From: Corallococcus macrosporus DSM 14697
GTDB lineage: Bacteria > Myxococcota > Myxococcia > Myxococcales > Myxococcaceae
Direction of reading: 5' to 3'
DNA length: 64,000 bases
Assembly (NCBI RefSeq): GCF_002305895.1
Contig: NZ_CP022203.1
Location: 8,094,001 to 8,158,000 of the forward strand
The translations under genes were made by a program, and so were the position numbers. The notes under the pieces were generated by a model, which was given only the letters and a program-made list of their open reading frames with translations, made no database searches and was not told where the DNA came from. This document shows, one piece after another, positions 16,630-26,354 of this stretch (position 1 is the stretch's first letter; each line of letters opens with the position of its first letter).

Positions 16630-18054
16630 CTAGCGTCCGGGCAGGCGCAGGTCCCGGGAGACGAAGAGCAGCGCGGACGCGGTCGCCGGCGCGAGCACGG
16701 CCACCGCGATGATGGCCCAGTCCAGCGTGCTGCTGGCGAGCGGTACGTTGTAGGTGACGGCCTGGACGAACGTCAGACACGCGTCCGCCGCCGTCAGGCC
16801 GCCCAGCACCGTGGCCAGCGAGTCCCGCCAGCGGCGCACCAGCGAGAAGAGGCCCACCGTCAGGCCCACGTCGAACAGCACCCACGCCCACTGCACCTGG
16901 ACGGACGGGAACCAGCGCGCCGTGGACGGCAGCGCCAGCAGCGCGGTCCACGGGACGAGCAGCACGGCGAGCGTATGCACCAGCAGGCGGGGACGCCGCA
17001 GCAGCGTGGCGACGCCGAAGCGCAGCAGGCTGCCTTGCGCGAAGGCCCGCAGGGCGTCGTACACCGCCGCCAGCCCGCCGCGGGGCGAGGGGTGGGACAG
17101 GTGGATGGGCACCCAGGCGTCGGGGCGGAACTTCGCCTTGAAGGTGCGCAGGCCCTCGAAGTCGAAGAGCGGCCGGCCGCACGCGCGCGCCAGCCGCAGC
17201 CAGGGCCGCACCGGCCCCGCCAGCGGCGCCAGGCCCAACGTCACGTAGCGGCGCCCGGAGCTGGCCGCCGCGCGCATGGCCGCGTCCACCAGCGACTCCG
17301 CGGTGCCGTTGGGCGCCTCCGGGTCCCTCAGCAGGTCCTGGAGGAACCAGCCCTCGCGCGCGTACACGGGGGACACCGACAGGAAGCCCACCACCGCGCC
17401 GTCCACCTCCGCGACGAAGGCGTGCCGCTCGCTCGCGAAGGCGTGGGGGCGGAGCTGGACCAGGAAGCCCATGGGCGCCATGCGGCGGGACGCCAGCCAG
17501 CGCGCCTTCAGCAGCTCCACCGCCCGCCGCGTGGGGTGGCGCGGGTCCCCCAGCTCCGAGCCGGGCACCTCGCGCACCGTCACGCCCCGCGCCCGGGCGC
17601 GGCGGAGCTGTTCGCGCAGGCTGCGGCTGCTTCGCACGACGTCACTCCAGCGGACCGGGTCCCAGACAGGCTGCTCGCCGATGGACAGCGACGGCATGGG
17701 CACGCGCTCCAGGAAGCGCGGCTCGGTGGCGAAGAAGCACACGCGCCGGCCCACGGCCCTCGCGGCCACGCGGAAGCCCTCCGTCACCTGCGCCAGGCGC
17801 TCCGGCGCGGCGATGGGCGCCCCGGCCGCCACCCACGCGCCGCCCGTGTCCACGTAGGCCACGCACGCGTCGCCCGCCGGGTCGAACCAGTAGCGAAAAC
17901 CGGGCTGAAGCACCTGGAACGAGGTGGCATTCCAGCCATACCGGCGCAGCAGCTCCAGCACCTGCGCGCGCGGCGCCGGGTCCGCCGGGGCCTGCTCTTG
18001 AAGACGTCCTTCCACGCGCGACAGAAGGTATGTGCCATCCCCCGGGGTCCGCAA
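16630..18054 (-). CDS. DUF2156 aminoacyl-lipid transferase-like protein with C-terminal membrane segments
   Basis: The soluble domain (about 20-330) has the tandem-GNAT fold signature of MprF/LysX-type DUF2156 proteins: YGWNATSFQVLQPGFRYWF, a substrate loop (PERLAQVTEGFRVAARA) and GLRTFKAKFRPDAWVPIHL. Such enzymes add amino acids from tRNA to lipids or otherwise modify envelope lipids. Four hydrophobic segments follow at the C terminus (about 355-465), the reverse of MprF, where they precede the catalytic domain. The start is uncertain: TTG at 18054, or GTG at 18015, which still keeps the domain intact. Confidence 0.82.
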   Translation of the reverse strand: MRTPGDGTYLLSRVEGRLQEQAPADPAPRAQVLELLRRYGWNATSFQVLQPGFRYWFDPAGDACVAYVDTGGAWVAAGAPIAAPERLAQVTEGFRVAARAVGRRVCFFATEPRFLERVPMPSLSIGEQPVWDPVRWSDVVRSSRSLREQLRRARARGVTVREVPGSELGDPRHPTRRAVELLKARWLASRRMAPMGFLVQLRPHAFASERHAFVAEVDGAVVGFLSVSPVYAREGWFLQDLLRDPEAPNGTAESLVDAAMRAAASSGRRYVTLGLAPLAGPVRPWLRLARACGRPLFDFEGLRTFKAKFRPDAWVPIHLSHPSPRGGLAAVYDALRAFAQGSLLRFGVATLLRRPRLLVHTLAVLLVPWTALLALPSTARWFPSVQVQWAWVLFDVGLTVGLFSLVRRWRDSLATVLGGLTAADACLTFVQAVTYNVPLASSTLDWAIIAVAVLAPATASALLFVSRDLRLPGR

Positions 18055-18192
18055 ACGGGAACACGGCCTGGCCTGTCATGGGCCGCGCGCGCTCACCCAG
18101 CCCTCCCCCGGGCCGGGCGGCGCGCCGGAGGCCGGCGGCCTGTAGCCAGTGGCGGGCACGGGTGGGAAGCTTCCGGCTGGACGGATTCGCCC

Positions 18193-18771
18193 TTGCCCTT
18201 CGCCTACTACGACACCCTCACCCCCGCCCAGCAGCGCGTCTACCGGATGAGTGACTCGGTGAGCGCGCTCCGGCTCCGCGAGCCCCGGACGCTGGAGCCC
18301 CTGGTGTCCGCGCTGCGCGAGGCCCTGGCGACGGGCCGCCAGGCGGACACCGAGCGCGCCACCGCCCGGCTGAGCGACGCCCTCTGCGAGCGGCTGGACG
18401 TGTTCCCACCCCGGCTGGAGGTGCTGGAGGTCCGCCCGTCCTCGACGACGGGCGAGCTGCACGGCATGTACACCCTGGAGCGGGGCCGCCGCCCCCACAT
18501 CCAGCTCTGGATGCGGACGGCGAAGCACGCGCGGGTGGTGGCCTTCCGCACCTTCCTGCGCACCCTGCTGCACGAGCTGGGGCACCACCTGGACTTCCTG
18601 GTGCTGGAGCTGCCCGCCTCCTTCCACACGGAGGGCTTCTTCCAGCGGGAAGCCAGCCTCTTCCACCAGCTCGTGCCCCGCCCGGCCCGGCCACGGCGTT
18701 CCAGGGCCGGCAAGGGTGTGGCGGAGGACACCCCTGACATAAGTCCAGGCAGGCGGCGGCGCCGAGGCTAG
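18193..18771 (+). CDS. Putative zinc-metallopeptidase-like protein (HELGHH)
   Basis: About 192 residues. The only recognisable element is a zinc motif, LLHELGHHLDFL near residue 135, preceded by a substrate-strand-like stretch (IQLWMRTAKHARVVAFRTFL). This is the HExxH arrangement of minigluzincins or M48-like peptidases. No third ligand is certain. The start is probably the TTG at 18193 giving PFAYYDTLTPAQQRVYRMSD; an internal ATG at 18247 is the alternative. It ends 13 bases before the aminopeptidase gene. Confidence 0.65.
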   Translation: MPFAYYDTLTPAQQRVYRMSDSVSALRLREPRTLEPLVSALREALATGRQADTERATARLSDALCERLDVFPPRLEVLEVRPSSTTGELHGMYTLERGRRPHIQLWMRTAKHARVVAFRTFLRTLLHELGHHLDFLVLELPASFHTEGFFQREASLFHQLVPRPARPRRSRAGKGVAEDTPDISPGRRRRRG

Positions 18772-18784
18772 ATTCCGCATCCCT

Positions 18785-21337
18785 ATGGCGCACCCGACCG
18801 AAGACAAGAACTTCCGCCTGCCGACCTCCATCCGTCCCCGCCGCTACGCGGCCACTCTGACCCTGGACCTGGACGCGAAGTCCTTCTCCGGGCAGCAGAC
18901 CATCGACCTGGACGTGTCGGCGCCGTCGAACGAGCTCATCCTGCACGGCATCGCGCTGGCGCTGAGCGACGTGACGTTCCGCGCCGGGGGCCAGTCCCGC
19001 AAGCCGGCCTCCATCCAGCCCGTGGCGGTGAGCGAGACGGTGGTGCTCCGCTTCGATGAAGCGCTGCCCGCGGGCGCCGCGTCGCTGGACGTCACGTGGA
19101 CGGGGCGCTTCACCGAGGGGCTGCGCGGCCTGTACCAGGCGGGCAAGGTGGCGGCCACCCAGTTCGAGGCCGCCGACGCGCGCCGCCTCTTCCCCTGCTT
19201 CGACGAGCCCGCCTTCAAGGCGCGCTGGGCCCTCACCGTGCGCGTGCCGCGGGGCCTCACCGTGCTGGGCAACGGCCCGGTGGTGAAGGAGACGCAGGAG
19301 GGCCCCCTGCGCGCGGTGACGTTCCAGGAGACGGAGGTGCTCAGCAGCTACCTCATCGCCCTGGTGGTGGGCCCGCTGGTGGGCACGGACGCGCAGGACG
19401 TGCAGGGCGTGCCGGTGCGGACCTGGGCGCTGCCGGAGAAGGCGCACCTGACGCGCTTCGGCCAGGACGCGGCGCTGGCCGTGCTGCCCAGGCTCCAGGA
19501 CTACTTCGGGCTGCCGTATGCCTTCACCAAGGTGGACCAGGTGGGCATCCCCGACTTCGAGGCGGGCGCCATGGAGAACGCCGGCCTGATTACCTACCGC
19601 GAGGTGGCGCTGCTGCTGGACCCGGCCACCGCGCCGCTGTCGGTGAAGAAGCGCGTGGCGGAGGTGGTGACGCACGAGCTGGCGCACCAGTGGTTCGGCA
19701 ACTGGGTCACCATGGTGTGGTGGGACGACCTGTGGCTCAACGAGGCCTTCGCCACGTGGATGGCCTTCAAGATTGTTGACCAGTGGCGCCCCGAGTGGCG
19801 CATGTGGCTGGACTTCGACGCGCACCGCGCCAGCGCGCTGCACCTGGACGCGCTCAAGTCCACGCACCCCATCCACGGTGAGGTGCGCAACGCGGGCGAG
19901 GCCGGAGAGAGCTTCGACGCGATTACGTACGAGAAGGGCGGCGCGGTGCTGCGGATGATTGAAGGCTTCCTCGGGGAGGGCCCCTTCCGCGAGGGCATCC
20001 GCCAGTACATGCGCAAGCACGCGCGCGCCAACGCGGTGAAGGAGGACTTGTGGAACGCGCTGGGCGAGGCCGCCGGGCAGCCGGTGGAGGAGCTGGCCAC
20101 GGCGTGGGTGGGCCAGAGCGGCTTCCCGCTGGTGACGGCGAAGCTGGACGGGCGCGGCCTGTCGCTGTCGCAGCGGCGCTTCTACACCGAGCCCGGCGTG
20201 CGGAGCGGTGAGACGTGGCCGGTGCCGGTGGTGCTGCGCTACGAGGACGCCACCGGCGCGCGCGAGCAGCGCGTGCTGCTGCGCGACGCGCAGGCCACGG
20301 TGAAGCTGGAGGGTGAGGGCGAGGTGAAGTGGCTGACGGCCAACGCGGGCTCCACCGGCTTCTACCGGGTGGCCTACGACAAGCCGGGCATGGAGAAGCT
20401 GGCGGCGAACCTGAAGGCGCTGGCGCCCTCCGAGCGCATCTCCCTGCTGGCGGACCAGTGGGCGCTGGTGCGTGCGGGGGAGGCGTCGGTGGCGGACCTG
20501 CTGGACCTGGCGGGCCGCTTCGGCGACGAGGAGGACGACTCCGTCCTGGACGAGCTGGTGGGCCGGCTGGCCTACATCGAGAGCCGCCTGACGGACGGCG
20601 AGGACCAGGTGCGCTTCCGCGCCTGGATTGAGGAGCTGCTGGGCCCCGGGCTGAAGAAGCTGGGCTGGCAGCCGGTGCAAGGCGAGGCGGACCGGGTGCG
20701 GCTGCGGCGCGCGTCGCTGGTGCGCGCGGTGGGCGGCATCGCGCGCGGCCAGGACGCGCTCGCCGAGGCCCGGCCCCGCGTGGGGCGCATGCTCCAGGGC
20801 GAGCGGGACGCGCTGGAGCCCAACCTGCTGGACGCCGCGGTGGGCATGGTGGCGCGCGCGGGCGACGCGGCGCTCTTCGACACCATCCTCCAGAAGATTC
20901 CGTCCGAGCCCGACCCCGCCACCCAGCGCCGCTACCTGCTGGCCCTCACCGCCTTCGAGGCGCCGGAGCTCACCGAGCGCGCGCGGGGGCTGCTCTACAC
21001 GGACACGGTGAAGACGCAGGACGTGTCCAGCTTCGTCGCGGGCCTGCTGGGCAACCGCGTGGGCCGCGACGCGTGGTGGGCGCAGATGCGCACGCAGTGG
21101 AAGGACGTGGTGGCCCGCACCGGCGGCGCGCCCATGCTGCTGCGCCGCATCGTGGAGGCCATGGGCCTGCTGCGCACGCGCGAGCACCTGGAGCAGATGC
21201 AGGCCCTGCTGAAGGCGCACCCCATCCCGGAGGCGCAGCAGGCCACGGCGCAGACGCTGGAGCGGCTGTCGCAGGACGTGGCGCTGCGTGAGCGCTGCAC
21301 GTCCGAGGTCTCCGCGTGGCTGAAGCGCCAGCCGTGA
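18785..21337 (+). CDS. M1 family aminopeptidase
   Basis: Zinc aminopeptidase of 850 residues with complete family architecture: an N-terminal beta domain, the GAMEN exopeptidase motif near residue 262, zinc ligands in HELAHQWFGNW with the third Glu in WLNEAFATW, and a long C-terminal helical ERAP1-like domain. No signal peptide, so it is cytosolic and probably completes peptide breakdown. The start is the ATG at 18785. Confidence 0.95.
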   Translation: MAHPTEDKNFRLPTSIRPRRYAATLTLDLDAKSFSGQQTIDLDVSAPSNELILHGIALALSDVTFRAGGQSRKPASIQPVAVSETVVLRFDEALPAGAASLDVTWTGRFTEGLRGLYQAGKVAATQFEAADARRLFPCFDEPAFKARWALTVRVPRGLTVLGNGPVVKETQEGPLRAVTFQETEVLSSYLIALVVGPLVGTDAQDVQGVPVRTWALPEKAHLTRFGQDAALAVLPRLQDYFGLPYAFTKVDQVGIPDFEAGAMENAGLITYREVALLLDPATAPLSVKKRVAEVVTHELAHQWFGNWVTMVWWDDLWLNEAFATWMAFKIVDQWRPEWRMWLDFDAHRASALHLDALKSTHPIHGEVRNAGEAGESFDAITYEKGGAVLRMIEGFLGEGPFREGIRQYMRKHARANAVKEDLWNALGEAAGQPVEELATAWVGQSGFPLVTAKLDGRGLSLSQRRFYTEPGVRSGETWPVPVVLRYEDATGAREQRVLLRDAQATVKLEGEGEVKWLTANAGSTGFYRVAYDKPGMEKLAANLKALAPSERISLLADQWALVRAGEASVADLLDLAGRFGDEEDDSVLDELVGRLAYIESRLTDGEDQVRFRAWIEELLGPGLKKLGWQPVQGEADRVRLRRASLVRAVGGIARGQDALAEARPRVGRMLQGERDALEPNLLDAAVGMVARAGDAALFDTILQKIPSEPDPATQRRYLLALTAFEAPELTERARGLLYTDTVKTQDVSSFVAGLLGNRVGRDAWWAQMRTQWKDVVARTGGAPMLLRRIVEAMGLLRTREHLEQMQALLKAHPIPEAQQATAQTLERLSQDVALRERCTSEVSAWLKRQP

Positions 21338-22698
21338 AGACGACGCTGACGGAGGCGAGCCTCTCGGGAGTCCGGGAGGCCCTGCGCCAGGCCAACGCGG
21401 GGTTGGAGCGCGCCTACCCGGGCGACTCCACCCAGCGGCAGCCGGTGCACGTGGTGTACGGCGGCGCGCACCTCTTCCGGGCGGAGACGGCCCGGAAGCT
21501 GGGCGGCATCGCGCTGAACACGCTCAAGGAGTACGCGCCGGACGCGCCCGTGCTGGCCCACGGCCTGGGGCTGCCCCAGCGCGGCCGCTTCGCCCAGCGC
21601 GTCTACGCGCGCGTGGTGGCCAAGCTGGAGCGCGAGCCGGTGGAGGACTTGCGCATCGACTTCGAGGACGGCTACGGGCACCGCTCCGACGCGGAGGAGG
21701 ATGGGCACGCTGTGTCCGCGGCGGAGGAGCTGGCGCGCGGACTTGCGCTGGAGCTGCTGCCGCCCTTCATCGGCGTCCGGGTGAAGTCCTTCACCGAGGA
21801 GCTGTTCGACCGCGCCACGCGCACGTTGGACCTGTTCCTCACCACGCTGCTGGAGCGCACGGGCGGGAAGCTGCCGCCCGGCTTCGTCGTCACGCTGCCC
21901 AAGGTGTCGCTGCCGGAGCAGGTGGCGGCGCTCGCCCGCGTCCTGGAGGTGCTGGAGACGCGGCACGGGCTGTCAACGGGCGCGGTGGGCATCGAGCTGA
22001 TGGTGGAGACGCCCCAGTCCCTCTTCGACCAGCAGGGCCGGCTGCACCTGCCCACGCTGGTGGCCGCGAGCGCGGGCCGCTGCACCAGCGTCCACCTGGG
22101 CATCTACGACTACACCGCCGCGCTGGGCGTCAGCGCGCACGCGCAGACGATGCTGCACCCCACCTGTGACTTCCTCAGGGACTTGGCGCAGGTGTCGCTC
22201 GCGGGCACGGGCATCCGGCTGGCGGACGGCGCCACCAACGTCATGCCGGTGCCGCCGCACAAGGCGAAGCCGGACGAGCCGCTGCTGCCCACCGAGCGCC
22301 GGGAGAACCTGGAGGCCATCCACCGCGTCTGGCAGTTGTCGTACCGGCACATCCGCCACTCGCTGGAGCGGGGTTGGTACCAGGGTTGGGACTTGCACCC
22401 CGCCCAGCTCCCCGTGCGCTACGCGGCGGTGTACGCGTTCTTCCTGGAGGGGCTGGACGCGGCCTCGCGCAGGCTCCGGGCCTTCATGGAGAAGGCCGCG
22501 CAGGCCACGCTGGTGGGAGACGTCTTCGACGACGCGGCCACCGGCCAGGGCCTGCTCAACTTCTTCCTGCGCGGGCTGAGCTGCGGCGCGCTCACCGAGG
22601 ACGAGGTGCTGGCCGCGGGCCTCACGCTGGAGGAGCTGCGCAGCCGCTCCTTCCGGGACATCGTGGCGTCACGCCGCGGCCGGGCGGCGGCCGGGTAG
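21316..22698 (+). CDS. DUF6986 / HpcH-CitE-like aldolase-lyase family protein
   Basis: TIM-barrel protein of about 460 residues resembling the citrate-lyase-beta/HpcH superfamily. Metal-ligand-type motifs are visible: RIDFEDGYGHRSDAEED, VGIELMVETPQS and HLGIYDYTAALGV. The reaction is unknown. The GTG at 21316 lies inside the aminopeptidase gene; a second GTG at 21334 overlaps its stop (GTGA) and is equally credible. Either start implies translational coupling to the aminopeptidase. Confidence 0.78.
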   Translation: MAEAPAVKTTLTEASLSGVREALRQANAGLERAYPGDSTQRQPVHVVYGGAHLFRAETARKLGGIALNTLKEYAPDAPVLAHGLGLPQRGRFAQRVYARVVAKLEREPVEDLRIDFEDGYGHRSDAEEDGHAVSAAEELARGLALELLPPFIGVRVKSFTEELFDRATRTLDLFLTTLLERTGGKLPPGFVVTLPKVSLPEQVAALARVLEVLETRHGLSTGAVGIELMVETPQSLFDQQGRLHLPTLVAASAGRCTSVHLGIYDYTAALGVSAHAQTMLHPTCDFLRDLAQVSLAGTGIRLADGATNVMPVPPHKAKPDEPLLPTERRENLEAIHRVWQLSYRHIRHSLERGWYQGWDLHPAQLPVRYAAVYAFFLEGLDAASRRLRAFMEKAAQATLVGDVFDDAATGQGLLNFFLRGLSCGALTEDEVLAAGLTLEELRSRSFRDIVASRRGRAAAG

Positions 22699-22708
22699 GG
22701 CCTTCGTC

Positions 22709-23976
22709 ATGCGGCGCTTCGCTCTGCTGCTGTGCCTGGGCTCCGCCTGTGCCGGACCGTCCGTGACGACGGTCCGGCCGGAGCCGCCCGTGTCCCAACC
22801 GCCGCCCCCGCGAAGCCACCCGCGCCGGCTGGCCCCTTCGCGCGTGAGCTGGCGCCGCTGCCCAGGCAGCGCGTGACCTCCAAGGAGGGCATCTTCACGG
22901 CCGAGGTCGAAGCAGCGGCGGCGCCCAGGCTGACGCGGCACGAAGGCTCCACGCGGCTGGAGCTTCCCCTGGGCACGGAGGCGCCGTTGAGCTGCTTCGT
23001 GTACGAGCGCCCCATCGACGCGGCGGGCGCGGTGCTCGCGGTGGCGAAGGCGGCGCAGGGCCACAAGGGCGTCACGGTGCTGAGCCTCGCGCCCACGGAC
23101 GTCCAGGTCGTCGCGGGCGCGCCCGTCATGTTCGTGGACATGGATTACGAAGTGGCCACGTCCGGTGACAGCGTGAGCGCGGGCCGGCTGAAGCTGATGG
23201 TGCGCGCGAGCCCCGAGCTGCCCCTGCTCTGCGCGCATGACCAGCCCGGCTACGCGCGCACCTTCCAGCGCATCACCACGGACCTGGCCGCCACGCTCCA
23301 GGTGCCGGGCAAACCCCGGGCGCCCGCGCCCCTGGCGGAGCTGCGGGTGCTGAAGCTGGAGGGCCGGCTCGCGGGCTTCGACTGGCGCACCGGGCGGAGC
23401 CTGGACGGCGGCGCGCAGCGCACGGAGGTCTCCACGAGCCTGCTGCTGCCGGGGGCCTCGAATGGACCACGCGCGGAGGACCGCACCGTCACCACCGTGA
23501 CGGATGACAAGGGCGAGCTGCTGGAGCAGCGCCATGCGTTTGCGGAGAACGGCCAGCTCACGCTCCAGGTGACGCTCCGGCGAGAGCGGCCGTCCAAGCC
23601 CCCGCGTGTGACGCCCCTCATCACGTACCGCTATGAGGGACGGCAGGGCACACGGCCGCTGAAGGGAACGTTCACCTCGCGGACAGGAATCGCCACCGAG
23701 GCGATGGTCCGCACCGGCGTGCGCGAAGGGCTGCTCACGGGCGAAGCGTCCGAGGTGCTCTTCGACGTCTACCGTCCGGCGGAGTCGTCCTCCGCGCCCA
23801 CGGAGGTGGTGCTGCGCCGGACACCCGCCGCCGGGCCGCGAGCCCTGACCCTCACCACGGGGGCAATCATCGAGGAGGCCCGAGCCAATGCGAGCGGCGC
23901 CCTCGAGTGGACCGAGCGCACCCTCCCGGAGGGCCGGCTCACGTCCGAGCTCGTCCACGCCGTCCCGACGCCCTGA
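22709..23976 (+). CDS. Lipoprotein of unknown function, split by an apparent frameshift
   Basis: The 5' end (ATG at 22709) encodes a good lipoprotein signal, MRRFALLLCLGSACAG, in one frame. The rest of the protein (from PAKPPAPAGPFARELAPL to the end) is open in the next frame. The switch falls at a run of five C at 22804-22808, consistent with one missing base. Taken literally, translation from 22709 would leave the conserved frame; a start at 22732 in the long frame would lack a signal peptide. The mature part (about 390 residues) is beta-rich without a family I recognise. Confidence 0.65.
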
Positions 23977-23986
23977 GCGCGGCACC

Positions 23987-25054
23987 TCACCACAGCATGT
24001 CCTGGTCCTCGGTGACGCCGGGGACGTCGTTCAGCTCCAGCGTCCGGCTGCCCAGGCGCACCGTGCCGTTGAAGAGGCCCACGGGCTGCGCGAAGTGGCT
24101 CACCACCAGGCGCAGGTTCCGCTCCTCGCGGTGCACATGGAAGGGCTGGACGCGCAGGTCCACCGCGCCATCCACCGTCACCAGCCGCCATGGCGCCATC
24201 AGGTCCTTCGCGTCGTACTCGAAGCGGGCGCGCGCCAGCGGGTACAGCTTGTCCCCCAGCCACAGCGCGTTCTCATTGGCGTCCGTGTTGCCCTCGTTGA
24301 AGCCCTCCACGAGGTTGATGCCCACCGGCGTGCCGTCCGCCAGCCGCCCCGCCGCGAAGGCCCAGCGCCACGCGGTGTGCCGCGCCAGGTAGCCCTGCGT
24401 GTAGTCCATGCCGCCCACGCCGCCGTCCATCCGGAAGCGCTTGCCGCCCGCCTCCAGGCTGCCGAAGGTGAGCAGGCCGTTGCTCTTCATGGTGACGTTC
24501 ACCAGCCCGTCACCCTCCACCGGCGCCACCACGGTGAGCGCGGGCGGCCCGCCGGCCACCATCATGTCGCCTTCCCACTGGAAGGACTGGAGGCTCCCGG
24601 TGCGCAGCCGGCTGACGTCCACCGCCACGCGGTAGCGCTCGTCGTCCTCGCCGCGCTGCACCGACAGCCGCCCGCCCAGCGTGCGGAAGGAGGCCTTGAG
24701 GCCCTGACCGGGCTTGTCCCCCAGCTCCACCATGGGCCCCGGCGCGCCGAGGAAGCTCACGTCACACAGCGGCTTGCGCTCGCGCAAATCCAGCGCCACC
24801 GCGAAGGCGCTCGACGTGTAGCCCAGGTCCACCACCGCGAAGAGCGCCGCGACCTCCGGCGTGGCGGCGAAGGTGTAGTGCCAGCGCTTGCGCTTCAGCA
24901 AGCGCGTGGCGCGGCCCGGGGCCCACTGCCCCTGCAGGCGCGGCAGGTCCACCTCGGGCAGCTCACCCTGGTAGGTACCGAATCGGGGCTCCCCCCCGGA
25001 GGTGGCCACGGAGGCTGGCGCGGGGGGGAACAAGGCGTCTCGCTCTGGCTTCAT
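23987..25054 (-). CDS. DUF2804 domain protein
   Basis: Protein of 355 residues matching the DUF2804 pattern along its length: an early RLLKRKRWHYTFAATPEV, a central FRMDGGVGGMDYTQGYLARHTAWRWA and a GINLVEGFNEG motif. Members are predicted to resemble hydroxyneurosporene-dehydrogenase/AttH-like lipocalin folds; the reaction is unknown. No signal peptide. Separated from the ABC operon upstream by a hairpin. Confidence 0.85.
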   Translation of the reverse strand: MKPERDALFPPAPASVATSGGEPRFGTYQGELPEVDLPRLQGQWAPGRATRLLKRKRWHYTFAATPEVAALFAVVDLGYTSSAFAVALDLRERKPLCDVSFLGAPGPMVELGDKPGQGLKASFRTLGGRLSVQRGEDDERYRVAVDVSRLRTGSLQSFQWEGDMMVAGGPPALTVVAPVEGDGLVNVTMKSNGLLTFGSLEAGGKRFRMDGGVGGMDYTQGYLARHTAWRWAFAAGRLADGTPVGINLVEGFNEGNTDANENALWLGDKLYPLARARFEYDAKDLMAPWRLVTVDGAVDLRVQPFHVHREERNLRLVVSHFAQPVGLFNGTVRLGSRTLELNDVPGVTEDQDMLW

Positions 25055-25104
25055 CTGGCCCCATTGGAAGGCAAAGGCGCGTGGCTGTCATGTCAGGCCA
25101 CCGT

Positions 25105-25135
25105 CCAGGTGCCACCCGCCGACAGTGACACCTGG
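25105..25135 (-). terminator. Hairpin between ABC operon and DUF2804 gene
   Basis: Inverted repeat CCAGGTG ... CACCTGG with a 17-base loop, just downstream of the permease stop in the minus direction. There is no T tract, so it is a weak or factor-assisted terminator candidate. Confidence 0.45.
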
Positions 25136-25181
25136 GAGGTTGTGCGGAGCGTAACGCAACAGCCGCGCGCCAGGGAGCCCG

Positions 25182-26354
25182 TCAGCCCCGGCCGAAGACG
25201 ATGCGCTCCTGGGTCAACAGACGGCTGGTGACCGCCAGCGACAGCACCGTGACGACGAGGCTCGACGCGGCGGCGATGAGGTAGGGCAACGCCCCCATCG
25301 GCTCGCCGCGCATCACCTCGCCCGCCAGCACCTCCTGGCCCAGCACCGGCACCGCGAACATCCACAGCTTCGGCTGGAGCGGCGACAGCGCCAGCACCAT
25401 GCCCGGCATCATGGGCACCACCATCAGGAGCGACAGGTACGTCTGCGCCTCCTTGAAGGAGCGTGCATAGGTGGACACCCAGAGCTGCACGGCCGACACG
25501 GCCAGGGCCAGCGGCAGCACCGCGGCGGCCATGCCCAGGGCGGCGGGCGCGTCGAAGCGGGCCTTCACGCCCAGGTCCTCCAGCGGCACGCGCCGCACCA
25601 CCAGCAGGTAGCCCACCAGCGTAATCACCACCGCCGCGACGGCCATCACCACGGTGGCCAGCCACTTGCCCGTCACCACCGCGCTCCGGGGCGCCGGGTT
25701 GAGCAGCAGGGGCTCCAGCGAGCCGCGCTCGCGCTCACCCGCCATGGCGTCGCTGGCCACCTGCATGCCGCCCGCGAAGGCCGCGATGACCAGGAAGAGC
25801 GGCACCATGTTGAGCAGACCCGCCGCGGTGCGCTCCGGCGTGGACAGGTCCGCCTCCTGCACCCTCACGGGGATGGCCAGGTCCGGAGACACGCCGCGCG
25901 CGTAGAGGCGCTGGTTGCCCAGGAGGTGCGCGTACGCCTCCAGGAGCCGCCGCGCGCGCAGCACCGACTGGCGCGCGGACTGGCGCGAGCTGTCCACCAC
26001 GAGCTGCACCTCGGCGGTGCGCCCGGCCGAATACGCTTCGGCGTAGTCGTCCGGCACCACCAGCACCGCGTCCAGCGAGCCCGCCCGGATGCGCGCCTCG
26101 TAGTCCTCCGGCGCCTCCTCCAACTGCGCCCCGTAGCGCTCCAGGAAGGCCATCAGGCTGGGGGCGTGCTCCCGCCCCACCACCGGCAGCGCCAGCGGCC
26201 GGTCCTGGCGGTACCAGGAGGCCAGCATGTTGAACATCACCATGAACACGACGGGGCCAATCAGCGGCCACGCCAGCGACGTGAGCACCGAGCGCCGGTC
26301 GCGCAGGTGGTCCTTCAGCTCCTTGCGGAAGACGGAGAAGGACAACCCGCTCAT
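25182..26354 (-). CDS. ABC-2 type exporter permease (NatB-like)
   Basis: Inner-membrane subunit of 390 residues with one N-terminal segment (SLAWPLIGPVVFMVMFNML), a long extracytoplasmic domain (about 60-180), and five C-terminal segments starting near residue 185. This is the NatB/YhaP layout. The start ATG overlaps the stop of the ATPase gene as ATGA. With that ATPase it forms a complete exporter; the substrate is unknown. Confidence 0.9.
   Translation of the reverse strand: MSGLSFSVFRKELKDHLRDRRSVLTSLAWPLIGPVVFMVMFNMLASWYRQDRPLALPVVGREHAPSLMAFLERYGAQLEEAPEDYEARIRAGSLDAVLVVPDDYAEAYSAGRTAEVQLVVDSSRQSARQSVLRARRLLEAYAHLLGNQRLYARGVSPDLAIPVRVQEADLSTPERTAAGLLNMVPLFLVIAAFAGGMQVASDAMAGERERGSLEPLLLNPAPRSAVVTGKWLATVVMAVAAVVITLVGYLLVVRRVPLEDLGVKARFDAPAALGMAAAVLPLALAVSAVQLWVSTYARSFKEAQTYLSLLMVVPMMPGMVLALSPLQPKLWMFAVPVLGQEVLAGEVMRGEPMGALPYLIAAASSLVVTVLSLAVTSRLLTQERIVFGRG

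Noticed and set aside
18218-21220. 1000-codon minus-strand frame
   Set aside because: Antisense to the M1 aminopeptidase; composition is Arg/His/Gln-rich shadow type.
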